DNA of 64,000 nt from Favolaschia claudopus (lineage: Eukaryota; Basidiomycota; Agaricomycetes; Agaricales; Mycenaceae): assembly GCA_037176885.1 (NCBI GenBank), contig JAWWNJ010000241.1:1-64000 (forward strand), read 5' to 3'. Under the pieces are notes generated by a model. The model did not search any database. It saw only the letters and a list, made by a program, of their open reading frames with translations, and was not told the origin of the DNA. This document shows, in pieces, positions 1 to 11,400 of the stretch; position 1 is the first letter of the stretch; each line of letters starts with the position of its first letter. The translations under genes were made by a program, and so were the position numbers.

Positions 1-72
1 TTCAATAGTGTTAACTGGTATCATCACTTCTATTACTTTTTGTACAAGTACTACGAAAGCACGACTGCAATA

Positions 73-200
73 TGTGGCGGCGGGATCTGATGCCACCCCC
101 CAAAAAAAATGATGGGGCCCCAATCGACTCCACTTGCATCAAAAATTCCAGAAATGGGCTGTTCTATTTTTAGGGGTGGCATCAGATCCCGCCGCCACTG
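73..200. mobile_element. Short foldback MITE, mariner-type ends
   Basis: Two perfect 26-bp inverted arms lie at 74-99 and 173-198 (outer part GTGGCGGCGGGATCTG). Read inward, the right end is CAGTGGCGG, a common Tc1/mariner-type terminus. TA lies on both sides (71-72 and 201-202); the outermost base or two of the left end have eroded. There is no coding capacity. The sequence shows the arms directly; the superfamily is inferred from the end and the TA flank. Confidence 0.75.
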
Positions 201-429
201 TATCAGCGCTGATCAGGCCGTCAGCTTGATCAGTGCTTATCGGCCCTCAAGCCTCAAGTTTGTCTCAAGTGGCGGACAACAGCGACTTCGTCACTCCGAA
301 GAAATTCGAAAAAGCCGAAGTCCCAGCTCATATCGTCGGGGGGCGGGGTGTAGGGAGAGGTTCCACCCGTCAGGAGCCACAAAGAGCAAGAACGGCTCTA
401 TTCGGCGCTGGGGGTAACCTCGACTCCTC

Positions 430-966
430 CCTTCCTCCTTGGAAGCCCTCGAGCTGTGGGCTCCATTTAATATTGTGACAGGCCCCGGGAAGCTCCTGCA
501 AAGCCTGCTCCGAAAAATTTCGGGATTTTGGCCTCACAAACCCACTCGATTTGGTCAATTTTCACTCAAAAACCCACTTTTTGGAGAAGAAAATCGCAAG
601 ATTTCGGCCTGAAAAACCCACTTTTCCGGAGCAGGCTTGGCGGGAGCTTCCCGGGGCCTATTGTGACGCGTCGGGGGAGTCTTGAGGGTAGAGGTCGCGG
701 CTGGGGTGCGCCCTCTAGGTCGTTAGTCGTGAGCGCTGGATAGCGCTCACCGCGCTTGTCTCCCATCGGCGAGGGGTCGTGTGATCCTGGACAGGAACCC
801 CTGCAACACCGGGGCCGTAGAGCAGTTTTTACGCATGCTCAGGCAAGCAGGGGGTCTAACGCGGGTCGGTGGCTCGCCGTTCGGGAGATCTCAGCCTTCA
901 CACATCGTGGTACTTAGATTGCAAAGTAAGATGAAGATTATCTAATGAACATACAATCTATCTACT
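430..966 (+). repeat. LTR-like dispersed repeat, copy A (interrupted)
   Basis: This segment matches two others in the window (16874-17290 and 37076-37380). Shared blocks are a GCCCTCG..TGTGGGCTCC stretch just upstream, a TGTGA.GCG start, a block ending AGCAGGGGGTCTAACG and a TCGCCGT motif. The repeat starts with TG and has a G-rich distal half, which fits an LTR of a retrotransposon, but no paired LTR, coding region or terminal CA was confirmed. This copy is diverged and is split by the hAT MITE at 480-659 and followed by the mariner MITE at 969. It may be an LTR or another non-coding repeat. Confidence 0.45.
480..659. mobile_element. hAT-type MITE, 180 bp, with 8-bp TSD
   Basis: The termini are inverted repeats (AGGCCCCGGGAAGCTCC at the left, its complement at the right; the similarity runs about 38 bp with a few mismatches). 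The identical 8-mer ATTGTGAC flanks both sides (472-479 and 660-667), the target duplication length of hAT elements. The element sits inside LTR-like repeat copy A; copy C at 37.1 kb lacks it. Internally only short direct repeats of AAAACCCACTTTT type are seen, with no ORF. A degenerate copy of its left end recurs at 4434. Confidence 0.9.
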
Positions 967-968
967 TA

Positions 969-1411
969 TGGTGCGGTTAACTTAGTCACCACCAATTGCT
1001 GACAACCGTTATTCCTCACCCAAGAAAACCCAGATTTCCTATTCCTCTTGTAAAAACGCTCTGTTCAGTGAGAGGAAACTTTTCCCAGGACCAATTAATA
1101 TTTGGTGCAAAATGGGGGAGTAATTCAATACTCAGTCGACCGGATTGGGACTCCCTGCCACATAACCACCACATGGGTGCACACAGGATTGCTCACGTCT
1201 TCATGTACTCTCGTGAGTATCCAAATAATGATGGCTTGCTCACTGCAGCACCAAACATGGAATATTTCGAAAATCCTGGCACACAAAATTTGCCGTTTTT
1301 GTTCCGTTTGGGGGGCATGTCGTGCCCGGCGAGGTACATCCCAGCAAAAATTTTGCCTCCTGTGGATTTGAGACTAGGGCAACTTTGGTGGTCACTAACT
1401 TAACCGCACCA
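969..1411. mobile_element. Tc1/mariner-type MITE, 443 bp
   Basis: The inverted ends start TGGTGCGGTTAACTTAG (left) and TGGTGCGGTTAAGTTAG (right, complement), matching over about 25 bp with two differences. The dinucleotide TA flanks both ends (967-968 and 1412-1413). A 135-codon open frame inside has no recognisable motif and is probably chance. Superfamily assignment rests on the TA flank only; Stowaway-like elements and pogo derivatives would look the same. Confidence 0.8.
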
Positions 1412-1413
1412 TA

Positions 1414-2403
1414 CCGAGATGTCAGATAAGTAAGATTTGAGATAAAAAGATATTTGAGTAAAGTAATGGCCACGGGCCGCGTAAGTACTATTCAGCAAGA
1501 AAATATGTGCGTATCGCACACAGTGAGCCTGCTCACAATTTGAAACAAGATCTATTTGTGATCAGGACATGACAATATTAATGTCACCCCGAAAATAGAC
1601 GACTGAATAGGAGGTACCTTAGCCTGGTCTGAAAGGCTGCCGTACTTTGGAGACTAGAGGAGTAACCCACATAGAGCTCGAAGCAGCCAAGAATGACAGA
1701 AGAATAGTGTGGTCATTCAGGAGAGGCCGTTGTAGCTTCAATCAATACAAGCCGTGTGTAACATAAATCTGGAGAGCTCTATGACTCTGGTCGCCATTCC
1801 CATTTACCTGCCCTTCACACCGCGCAACGTCTCTGGATGCTCACAAAGCACGATTTTCGAGTGAGACAGCTTCGAATAGACTTCTGCAGTTCTTGACCAT
1901 TGGCCCAAACTCAGAGGCTTCGCTGAAGCAACGCCGCACCTTCCAGGCCCAGTCCGACCCCTCTGCACCACGTGAACCTCTTGGAGAACTCAGCAATGAT
2001 TTCTTGGATGCTTAGGGGCTCGTCCAAAAGGACAAGTTTCAGAAGGAATGGCCATGTCCATATTGCCGGTTTTCTGAAGGTTGGGCCCTCAGGATCTAAC
2101 AATGCCCTGGATACTGTAAGCGGTGGCAATGTTAGGAACAAATTTAAAGGTTGTGTATACCATAGCCCACGTGTCAACGGGGCGCAAAGTTTGATGTTGG
2201 TTGTGAGATCCAGCTGCAAATTACTGCATTTCGATTCCATGTTTCCCCTCCAAACTGCAACAGCGAGCGATGAACGGTTGGAATAACAGACCGGCGTCGC
2301 TTCTTCAATGGTACGAGTGCCGTAGCTTGGCAAAGGCTCCGAGAACAATCTGAAAAGCCAGCTCTCTGTGGTAAATAAACAGCACAAGTAGATTGGGATT
2401 ATG
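1414..2403. other. No gene recognised
   Basis: A 184-codon minus-strand open frame (2465-1911) has no motif I recognise, overlaps the next MITE and is treated as chance. No RNA gene or repeat was seen. Confidence 0.5.
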
Positions 2404-2405
2404 TA

Positions 2406-3095
2406 CAGTGGTGGCAAATAGAAATTGCCGTGGATTTTTGGTAAAAATCTCGATGTATACTTCACCGAATGACCTCAAATAAGATGTAGAGATGGGTATG
2501 TGATACTTCTGTACCTCTTAGAACACTCAGCAATATATCATGCACTGACAATGCATCAATAATGGATGGTTTCCGTTTTTTTTTGCCATATCCGGAAAAA
2601 CACAATGTACCCTCAGCAAAAAAGTGTCATAATAGGATAAAAGTACTTGAAAAACAATGCTAGTTCTCACTTTGATTGACTAGAATTGATCGTCATTTGC
2701 GCTCACAACAGCCGCTCGAAGTAGGTCATTTTAGCTATTTTCTCTGCATTATTTTCAGCTATTTTGTGTGAAAATAGCCAACTCTGAGCGGTTGTTGTGA
2801 GCTCAAATGAGGGTCAATTCCATTCAACAAAAGTGGAAACTAGGACTGTTTTTCAAGTACTTTCATCCTATTTTGACACTTTTTTGCTGAGGATACATTG
2901 AGTCTTTCCAGATATGGCAATAATAAGAAACTGTCCTGTTATTGATGCATTGTCAGGGCGTAATATATAACTGAGTGCTCTAAGCAGTACAGAGGTATCA
3001 TATATTTATCTCTACATTTTATTTCAGGTCATTCGGTGAAGTATACAGCAAGATTTTGGCCAAAAAGCCACGGCAATTTCTATTTGCCACCACTG
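2406..3095. mobile_element. 690-bp near-complete palindrome, mariner-type foldback
   Basis: The outer ends read CAGTGGTGGCAAATAGAAAT on each strand and are flanked by TA (2404-2405 and 3096-3097). Homology between arms is not limited to the ends: matching blocks continue inward (for example the GGTCATTCGGTGAAGTATAC block, the CCTCAGCAAAAAAGTGTCA block and the CTCACAACA block) to a centre near 2750. The transcript would fold into a hairpin of roughly 340 bp. CAGTGGTGGCAAA is a familiar Tc1/mariner terminus in fungi. No transposase is encoded. Confidence 0.88.
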
Positions 3096-3097
3096 TA

Positions 3098-3785
3098 TTT
3101 ACATACCCGGGACCTGCGAGTTTCCTCCCACTGAAGACCAAGCGTCTGAGTTAGAGGCTGACGATGCAGGCTCGGAGTCCGCTATTGTATTGGACATGCA
3201 GGGCATGTCAATAGTCCCCCAGGAATAGTCATTAGTCTGTAACAACTCTGTCCAAGCTGTCAAACAGATGCGCTGTAGCTTATGCCTTCAAAATCAATGG
3301 GACTCCTACAGCAATGTTCATCGGCGGGGACTGCATGACACATGTGCATGTTGGTATTACATCGCAAATTTAAGTCTGTGAATGATGCGTACGGTAAGTC
3401 CTCCGCACTGACCGGCGCGCTCCTAGCACTCATGTTGGCAAGAAAAGGATATCGGCGCAGTCTCGATCTGTGTATTCCTTTTATAAAACGGGGATTGTTG
3501 ACACATAAGCAATGGGAAGCAACAATGGAAGCCTTTTTGACATGATTTGGCTCTGCTTCTTTGTCAACAATGGGGACCGAAAACAGAAGCTCCGAGGTGT
3601 ATCAGAAAGCCCCTCGGAGTAAACACTAGCTACAGAAACGAAACTATTGCGTGAAAGTTGCCATCCTGCGTCCATCTGTGTCTGAGCCGAGCCACCATTA
3701 GTGGTCTCACTTTCCTCTTCCCCTCCTATTTCTCACAGGTTCTGGGCCTCCGAGTGCTCCTCCTCTCCCCTTGCTTCCTGCTTCA
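3098..3785. other. No gene recognised; holds one arm of a direct repeat
   Basis: A block at about 3675-3745 (core GAGCCGAGCCACCATTAGTG) recurs in the same orientation at about 4928-5005, with a few bases inserted in the second copy. Apart from this, nothing recognisable was seen. Confidence 0.5.
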
Positions 3786-3789
3786 TCCA

Positions 3790-3995
3790 GACCGGTGACC
3801 GTCTGTCTATGAAGCAAGCTGTCGATAGACAGACCGGTCGATCTTGGGTCGATCTGAGTTTAACCTTTTTTGGTAAAATTTTTCACATGGGAATTTATTC
3901 CCTACAGTGTGTGACGTCACGGACAAACAATAGAGGGTTTGCGAAGAGGACATTGGAGCCTATTGGAGCCATTGAATGGCTACCGATTTCCGCAT
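3790..3995 (+). repeat. Remnant of the palindromic MITE family seen at 54.8-55.7 kb
   Basis: The block GACCGGTGACCGTCTGTC with its partner ATAGACAGACCGGTC is shared with the complete element at 55284-55664. It is followed by AACCTTTTTTGGTAA, a TGACGTCACG block, and then a GAGGGTTTGCGAAGAG end that matches the MITE at 54828. Two MITE families therefore lie next to each other here, both partial. Confidence 0.6.
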
Positions 3996-4299
3996 TTGGA
4001 AACTTTGATGGGCTAAACTTTCATGTGTTTGAGTCTTGTAGAAGTACAGTCTCACCTTGTCAGAATGTATAAAACTTACTATATTTCGTCTTGGTGGACT
4101 GAAGGTCAGCTTGAGTCTACAATATTGCTGACAAATCAATTTGAGCATGCCGTGTATTTCAATCAAACCTTCCGAACCACTGCCGACACAGGCAAAAGTA
4201 ACCATAGCCGACGAAGCCGGACCCTCGGGAATTATGGCAGATGGGAGCGGAACAAGTGCTTAGCATGCACCGGAAATACCCGGGTCGCCTCGGCATCAA

Positions 4300-4412
4300 T
4301 CTTAAGGGCTCTTAAGGTCTCGACATCTCAACGGCCGACCCTTAAGGCTTATCATAAGGCCTTAATAAGCCTTAACCTTAATAAGGCCTTATCCCTTAGG
4401 GCGAACACTGTC
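4300..4412. repeat. Partial end of a CAGTGTTC-type hAT MITE
   Basis: Repeated TTAAGGCCTTA-like words end in GGGCGAACACTG at 4412, matching the right end of the complete element at 31031-31588. No partner left end or target duplication was found, so this is a truncated copy. Confidence 0.5.
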
Positions 4413-4433
4413 TATCGATGCCCCCAGTCGAGG

Positions 4434-4500
4434 AGGCCCCGGGAAGCTCCACCAAAGGGTTGTCCGAAAAATTGCGTTTTTGAGGCCAGATTTTGTCCGA
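4434..4500 (+). repeat. Orphan left end of the AGGCCCCGGG hAT MITE family
   Basis: AGGCCCCGGGAAGCTCC at 4434-4450 is identical to the end of the MITE at 480-659, followed by a related CCGAAAAATT segment. No matching right end was found downstream. Confidence 0.55.
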
Positions 4501-5584
4501 GGACGATGAACACATGGTCTGTACCATGGCCCACGCTGTTTGAGCGTCGGTTTGGGTGGGAGGCGAGGTGGTTCCAGTGATGGTGGAGGCGGATTTAATT
4601 CAGGTACTCGTTGACCGTCAAGATTATGTTGACCACCGACCCGCCGACCTTGTCGCCGCTACCGGTCATATCACTGCTTGTTGTGAATGGGAACATCAAG
4701 GGACTGTTGGAATTGGAGTGACGATGAAAATGGTGGTTTCGGAATGTTCAGGTGCCCCTTCGAATTTGACGGACATTGGTTCCGGTGGGAGTTGTTTTTC
4801 GCATTTCATTCTTTCTCTTCTTGCACGCCTCATCAGTGGGAGTGTGAGAATACGTAGTTTGTTTCGGCATGCTATGATATTGATGTACTCGCATATCAAT
4901 ACACTTGGCGCTTCTTGCCCTCTGCGCCCATCTGTCTCTGAGCCGAGCCACCATTAGTGGTCTCACTTTCCTCTTCCCCTCCTAAGTTATTTCTCACAGG
5001 GCATCCAAAAGCTACACATCGAATGCCAATATGACAAAACAGCTAGTCTTATGGTTACCGCGCCCCTCCAACCGTGTCAGAATGTTATTAGCTAATATTA
5101 TATAAGCAGATTTCACGTCGCGTATATCTCCCTCAAGAATTCTGTTCTTTCCTCTTTTTTGGGGGTAATGCTCATTATAGTACCTGGAACTACCTTTCTG
5201 CCTCCTCAGACTTTTGATAACAACATGGGGTGCTGCAGGAAAAGGTAGCGCGTTTGCATCACGTGAGCATCGGGCTTCTCGGCCGACCTCTAAAATGCAT
5301 TCAAAATGGGCTCAAAATGCCTCAGAACATTGGAGAAAGAGCGCACAAAGGGTAGGACTGAAGCTTGGAGTACTTTAGAGCTGGAGATAGCATCAAAACA
5401 CGGGCAATGCAAGGGGGAAAATAGAAACCGGCGATTCCCGGCTTATATAAGATTAGCTAATAAGATCCTGACGCGGTCCGAGGGGCGCGGTAACTAACAG
5501 ACTCTATATAGCGAGGGCACCGAGCTGATACATATAGAGCGTCTGTCTACGAGAGACTACAAAACAGCCACCACCTCCCCCACG
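4501..5584. other. No gene recognised
   Basis: Contains the second arm of the direct repeat (about 4928-5005). The open frames here have no recognisable motifs. Confidence 0.5.
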
Positions 5585-5925
5585 ATGCAATCTCTAGTCT
5601 CCCTTTCCCAACACTGTCCATTGCTCGTATACCTCCGTCTCGACGTGGACGCCACTAAGATCCCATCCGCTCGGCTTCCTGCTCAGCGCCGTGCGCTCCA
5701 CCGCAAATTCAGCTTATGGGAGGTCCGATAAGCGCCAACCGAATCGGCCACAAAATAGCCACATTCCTGTCCGCCATTTTCCCACGCATACAGATGGTTT
5801 GCTACTCGTCGCCTTCTCGCAAGGAATGGGATGAGGTTAACAGGCTGATTTCAGCGTTTGCCGAAATACGCGCGGATGAACGACATCTGATTGTACACAA
5901 TGGGCTCCCGAAAGATGTCGACTGA
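5585..5925 (+). pseudogene. C-terminal remnant of an F-box/LRR-type protein
   Basis: From the ATG at 5585 the frame reads a segment with LSQHCPLLVYLRLDVDATKI, which resembles the last leucine-rich repeats of the large F-box family of Agaricomycetes. The frame stops at about 5729. A second frame then reads PISANRIGHKIATFLSAIFP and WDEVNRLISAFAEIRADE, which in that family directly follows the LRR part. One frameshift near 5710-5720 separates them, and no F-box is present upstream, so this is a truncated and broken copy. The upstream context (GCACCGAGCT..ACATA..AGCGTCTG) recurs in part near 15740-15780, suggesting a duplicated segment. The family assignment is from memory of motif order. Confidence 0.6.
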
Positions 5926-6348
5926 AGCATTGAGGAATGCTTGTTTCCTGCCGCCCGTTTCCCCATTACTTCTTACATTGAGAATGTGATAAGTATTGAA
6001 TACATAGTATATAAGAACTCCCCTGGTAACAGTTGAGCTCGCGTCGTCGAGGGCTGTTACCAATATTCCAATCTCTGCTTTAATTCGCCTCGGAAACTGT
6101 ACCGGTACTTTCTTGTTACGATTGTGAACACCGCCAATGCGAAATACATCACTGACTGAGCCTACTGTTAAAGACTCAGTAATTGGCCAATGGAGTAGTA
6201 ATCGGCCAATCGAGTAAGTATGTATATCTGGTTTCAGTTTCTTTTTTTCCGGACAATTGGGCTGTCTGGCAGAAAAATATGGATTGACATAAATTCCGTC
6301 TGTTTAAATTTGAGTATGTCAGGTCTATTTCTATGGATTTTTTCCCCT
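5926..6348. other. No gene recognised
   Basis: No motif, repeat or RNA gene could be supported. Confidence 0.4.
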
Positions 6349-6354
6349 TCCAGT

Positions 6355-6440
6355 TATACTCGGTGTCGCAAAAAGTGACCGATAATTTGCCATTTTCGGC
6401 CGAATATTTTCTCGGTCCGAACACATAGCAATGTTTATTG
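6355..6440 (+). repeat. Orphan end of the TACTCGGTGTCGCAAA mariner-type family
   Basis: About 85 bp (TACTCGGTGTCGCAAAAAGT..ACCGATAATTTGCC) match the left end of the complete element at 23516-24402. A related diverged end lies at about 41976. No right end was found nearby. Confidence 0.6.
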
Positions 6441-7294
6441 GTAATACATAACCTCGAGCAGCGGTCACAGTGACGCGGTCACCAACAGACTAAGGGAATG
6501 TTCAATGCATGGAGGTGTTTTGTTGTGTTTTGACACCGCCGGTAACGGCAAACGTCGCAGAGACGCGCAAAGAGCGCAAGCCTTGATTTGCTCACCAGTG
6601 GAGCTAGTGATGGGAACGTCAACAAATCCATGCACAACCACGAGGTTCAAGAAATGTCAAAACCCATTTGCTGTGAAGTTTACAAAACGGCTGTAATATT
6701 GATCTGCATCAATGATACGTAATTAGCTAAAAACCCGCCTACGGTTGCCATCAAGTCCACGCTTTGAATTTCGGCCGAAAGGATTTTCAGCGCGACTCTT
6801 CAACGCGCGTCCTGTGCTTTATACCCTTCTGATACACACCCTGTGGACCATATTCGTGATGTCCAACATGCCCAGGAGATGCGCCAGATACTCCCACGAA
6901 CGCCAAAATGGCAAGGAAGCCCGATAATTGGCTGAACCTTTAGGTTTAGCTATTTACGTGTGGGGGAAGATGGGTTCAGGGCTAAAATCGTCTACAAGTA
7001 CAAACAACATTTAGTCATTTTTGTTCTGTCATTTCATGAATCTGGTCTGAATTCGAGTCCAATAGATATCGGAGTGTCTGTTTTTACTCGTAGTGGACTG
7101 TAGAGCCCCAGCGCAACTTTTTTTCTAGTAAATTTGCTAACTCTGGTCTCTTATTCTTTTCTTTCGAAATGTGCAGTTTGTCATCCTTGCTTTGCTTTGT
7201 GTGTTACGGTCCGCGCTCCGACCCGTGGCCATCGCATCAAGTCTGATTCTGATCCCATCCGTCAAATTTTTTACCCTCTTCTCTTCGTACCCTC
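6441..7294. other. Mostly non-coding; short inverted repeat partner
   Basis: At 6744-6778 the block GGTTGCCATCAAGTCCACGC recurs inverted at about 15572-15602, both next to CGGCCGAA. This is probably the end of another repeat family. From about 7130 the sequence leads into the Helitron open reading frame. Confidence 0.4.
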
Positions 7295-8440
7295 ATGCTC
7301 TTCTCTGCGACATTCTGCGCGCTCTCCGTCTCAGTCAGTCTTGACACCAAGTTGACTGCGTCTCGTGTCTCTCTGGTTTGGGTCATCAACTCTGGTCTGT
7401 CTACTTGTGATTCAAAAATCTCTGGTCCTCTGGTGGTCGAAACTGAAGAGGGCCGCGTGTCTGTGTCACTGCATTCTGTTCCTGTCGCCGCTTCGCTACC
7501 TTCAGACATCGTTCTTGGCTCGGATTGGCTCCGGCTCCTCCAGGATAAATGCCCTCGGCTTGTCTCTGCGATTCTGGGTTCGCCGGCGCGACCTGCACTG
7601 CCGCACAGTCCTGGTAAAGTAATTTTCTTTTGTTTATGTTTATATAGCTAAGTCGTTCATTCAGCTTTGGATCCAGCCCAGACGTTTGCGTCTGGGCCTG
7701 GTAGCCAGGGTTCGACGCTCGTGTTGAGCCCGCCCCGGACGTTCGCGTCCGGGTTCAATAGCGAGGGCTCGGCGTTCGCGTCGGGCCCGCCCCGGACGTT
7801 CGCGTCTGGGTTCAATAGCGAGGGCTCGGCGTTCGCGTCGGGCCCGCCCCGGACGTTCGCGTCTGGGTTCAATAGCGAGGGCTCGGCGTTCGCGTCGGGC
7901 CCGCCCCGGACGTTCGCGTCTGGGTTCAATAGCGAGGGCTCGGCGTTCGCGTCGGGCCCGCCCCGGACGTTCGCGTCTGGGTTCAATAGCGAGGGTTCGA
8001 CGTTCGCGTCGGGCCCGCCCCGGACGTTCGCGTCTGGGTCAAATAGCGATGTTCATAGCGATGTTCGTTCAATGCAGTCTATGAATGATTCTGTTACACT
8101 TGCTCCTTCTTCGATTGAACAACTCGGTGTTTTTGATGCACAAGGAAACGAAGGGGACAAATTTGCCTTTCTCTCTGTGCAAGATAAATGCAATGTGATT
8201 CGACTTTTAATCCGTGACCTCAAATTGAGTCTTTCTGTCTTGAGGGTAATGGCGACGCGTCATGAACACATGTCTCGAAGAGCTGTCGATGGGAAAGACA
8301 AGCCGGTTGGTGTATTGAGGAAAGAATTCTTAGAGCACTGTTGTACTGAAACGTGCTTACTCTTGAAATCAGAGGCTCGATTAGCTGGATTGGAGCCATG
8401 TTCCCTTTCCCTCGAGCAAACTTCAAAAAGCCAAACTTGA
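7295..8440 (+). CDS. Helitron-associated first protein with in-frame tandem repeat
   Basis: The frame from 7295 has a segment ending DIVLGSDWLRLL, which recalls the 'ILG.DWL' strand of retropepsin-like domains; the catalytic DTG/DSG is not evident. A 51-bp intron (7614-7664, GTAAAG...CAG) joins this to the downstream frame in register. That frame then runs through six 19-residue repeats and continues to 8440 without a stop. It lies directly upstream of, and in the same direction as, the Helitron Rep/helicase region, so it is probably part of the same element. Downstream, the frame KLQKAKLDLNLGGNAKKRKS in register +1 suggests a frameshift near 8425. Function is unknown; the start codon is uncertain and could lie further upstream. 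Confidence 0.5.
7671..8046 (+). repeat. 57-bp coding minisatellite, six units plus a partial
   Basis: Near-identical units start at 7728, 7785, 7842, 7899 and 7956, with a partial unit at 8013 and a more diverged unit at 7671-7727. Each unit is 57 bp, so each adds exactly 19 residues (core PPRTFASGFNSEGSAFASG). The reverse strand is open too (repeat core NPDANVRGGPDANAEPSLL), a consequence of the repeat composition. Homogeneity of the central units points to recent expansion by slippage or unequal exchange. Confidence 0.95.
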
Positions 8441-11400
8441 CCTTAATCTCGGTGGCAACGCGAAGAAACGGAAGTCTATTGCCTTACATGACAATCCGCG
8501 TAAAAAACGGATGCGATCCTCATTTGATCTCGAACCGGTGACCACCTTTCCAATACTCCTGTCCCAATCTGAAAAAGACCAGATTGTACGGAGTTTCGAC
8601 AGTCAACCAACAATATTGCCTTGAAAAAGCATGAGTGCTCGTTCTGCGGGAAATTCGAGCCAGTATCCCAATGTAGGTTACGGGCGTCAACTGATCTCAA
8701 TATTTCGCTCCTTGAGACAGCTGTTTTGGAGCTTCGGGAGCGATCGCGACAGGCTAGGATTCAAACATTCAATCCACTCTCTCTGATCAATGGTGCATAT
8801 GTACTTTGCCATCTTTGCAATTCGGCGGTGAGCAAAAATTCTTTTCAATCCATTCCTCTGCGCAGTTATGCTAATGGACTCTGGACAGGCGCTGTTCCAG
8901 ATGAGCTAAAAGATCTGACTTTTCTGGAGGAACAGTGCATAGCACGAGCGCGCGCTACGAAATGTATGTACAAGCTTGCGCTTGGTCCTTCAGGACAATT
9001 TGCCGCTAGAGGGAATGTATGTATATTGCCGCAAGACACCTCGTCTTTTGTAACATCTATGCCAGTTCCACTTTTAACGTTGCATGATGAAATTTGTGTA
9101 GTCCCTTGTGGCGTCCGCTGAGGCAGAAATCACTCAGGATATGTTGAGAAAGACCCCACTCTTGATACGACGTGAAAAAGTAAGGATTGCACTCTTTTGG
9201 TTGATTGACCACAACCCTTTGTATGCAGATCTCAATAAGGAGGCTGTAATCGAAAACTCGACGACTATCCGATCTACGACTGTCCTTTCGCAGTTACACA
9301 ATTTTTACGAACAAATTCGGCTGTTAATCAAGGATCCTCTTACACTTCGTATTCCGATCAAGCAAATGCCGAATTGTTCGAGAACACTGGGACTTTCGAG
9401 CTAACCTCTACATCTCTTGTTGATGTCGATAACATGGATTCAACATACAAACAGAGAAAGCTAGAAGCACTTTCTAGACTCAAAAAGAACGAGGCGGGTT
9501 TTGTGAAGTTTCCATCCGGAAATACACCATTATCGACCTCAAAAATCCCCGTGTATTTGGTTGGCTCTGGCCCACCCTTTTTCCCTACGGTGTTGGGATG
9601 ATTGACAACAATAATGTTCGTATCTCACAAGATATTCCGTTTCATCAGGTGGACACTCTTCCGCATGTACAGCACCTTTTGTCGCTTGCGGATCGCCGAT
9701 TCCAGTTGCACAAATCATTCATCTTTGTGATGAGCAATATCATTCAGCGGAGAAAGTCCTCGTTCAAAGCCCGGCTGGCAACAAATCGTTCTTGGTTCCC
9801 TGTTGTTCGTGATTTGATCCAAAAGATTGATGCTAGCTCAATGGAATCTTATCAAGCAAAGCTCGAGGCCAATCCATTTGCCAGGCCGGAAACTTCAGGG
9901 GAAAAAGCGGCCGCACAAGTCATGAAATATGTTAGCTATGTATCTGATCATATCCCCGGCTCAGTAGGAGACGTGAACGAGATGAAGCAGCAACTACACG
10001 GAAAGTCGCATGTGACGCTTGCCGCATATTTTCGGGACAGTGAACCCGGCGGACTCTCACAACCCAATTGCGCAGGTTTTGGCAGGTCGTGAGGTGAACC
10101 TGGACACGATTTTTCAAGCAATTGGTGACGACAAGAAAGAACCGGGTATTCGCGCCAGGACATTGGCTGAAAATCCTGTTGCCGGTGCGGAATTCTTCCA
10201 TTTAATGATCACTAAGTTTCTAGAGATTGTTCTGGGTACAAAAAGAGATTCAAAAAGTCGGTATTTTGGGTGAAATTCAAGGGTGGTATGCTGTGGTAGA
10301 AGCACGAGTCCGTGGATCGCTCCATCTGCATATTCTCCTGTGGATCCGCGGTGCACCTGCCTCACCAATAGATATGAAGGAGCGCATGAATGCAGATCCC
10401 GAGTTCAAAGAGAAACTCGCCAAATGGTATGACGATATAATTTGTCAGAGTTTCCCCGAGAATACAACTCCATATGTGCCAGTTGAGGGTACGCCTAAAC
10501 AGCTCCCAGTTCTGAGCCGTCCTCTAGATCCCGATTCACCTGACTATGCTGAAAAACGCGACCAACACCACAGGAATCTCTGCGAGAACACAGGATTAGT
10601 ACATGAGCACCAATGCGACATGTTTCAAGCACATACCACGTCGTATTCAATCTCTGATTGACCCGGATAGTGATTGTCGTTTTCAACTCCCCAGACCATG
10701 CGTTCGAGAAACCCACTTCGATGAAGATGGAGACCTCATAATTCGGTGCGAGACCGGAAATCTCAATGGCCACAATCCAACCGCTACTCTTTGTCTCGGA
10801 TGCAACACTGATCTCAAACAAACAGCGTCTGGTTCCGTGGCAATGGCAATGGTCGAATATATGTGTAACTATACAGTGAAACTGCAATTAGACACATCAG
10901 TTGTATTTTCGGCACTATGCGCGTCCATTAAGGCTTTGCAAGATAAACCACCTGAGGACTTAGACGGCCAGGTCGATAGCTTGGAGATGACTCGGAAAAT
11001 GATGGTCAAGACGACAAATACCTTGGTTGGGAAGAGGGAACTAACAGGCCAGCAAACTGCAAGTCTGTTGCTTGGCCGTAAAAATAATTACACCTCGGAT
11101 GTATTTGAAGAGTATTGGTGGTCGTCGATGCTGCGAGACATTGCTCGGGATATTTTCGTCTCTGATTCTACTGCAAGAGAAGAACCTACAGACTCCGAAA
11201 CTCCCACAGAACACGACGAGTCGGTCGAAAACAACAGTCCGGCTGAGTGCAATGAGCCGAGTATCCTAAATGAGCGCAATGAGCAGGACAATGAGGTTGT
11301 TGAGAGCGATCCTACTCCTCTATCTATTCCCGAAGACGAAGATGACGGATTACTTGTGCTCACCGTTGATAATCTTTCACCCGAGGTCGAAGACATGGAA

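Noticed and set aside
1911..2465. 184-codon minus-strand open frame
   Set aside because: No motif, runs into the palindromic MITE, and composition is not protein-like.
4023..4580. 185-codon plus-strand open frame
   Set aside because: It crosses two truncated hAT MITE ends, so it cannot be a conserved gene.
7657..7986. Minus-strand 109-codon open frame through the 57-bp repeat
   Set aside because: It exists because the repeat unit is a multiple of three and lacks stops on either strand; the plus frame fits the neighbouring exon and intron better.
7671..8046. CRISPR-like array
   Set aside because: The units are adjacent coding repeats without unique spacers, in a eukaryotic context.
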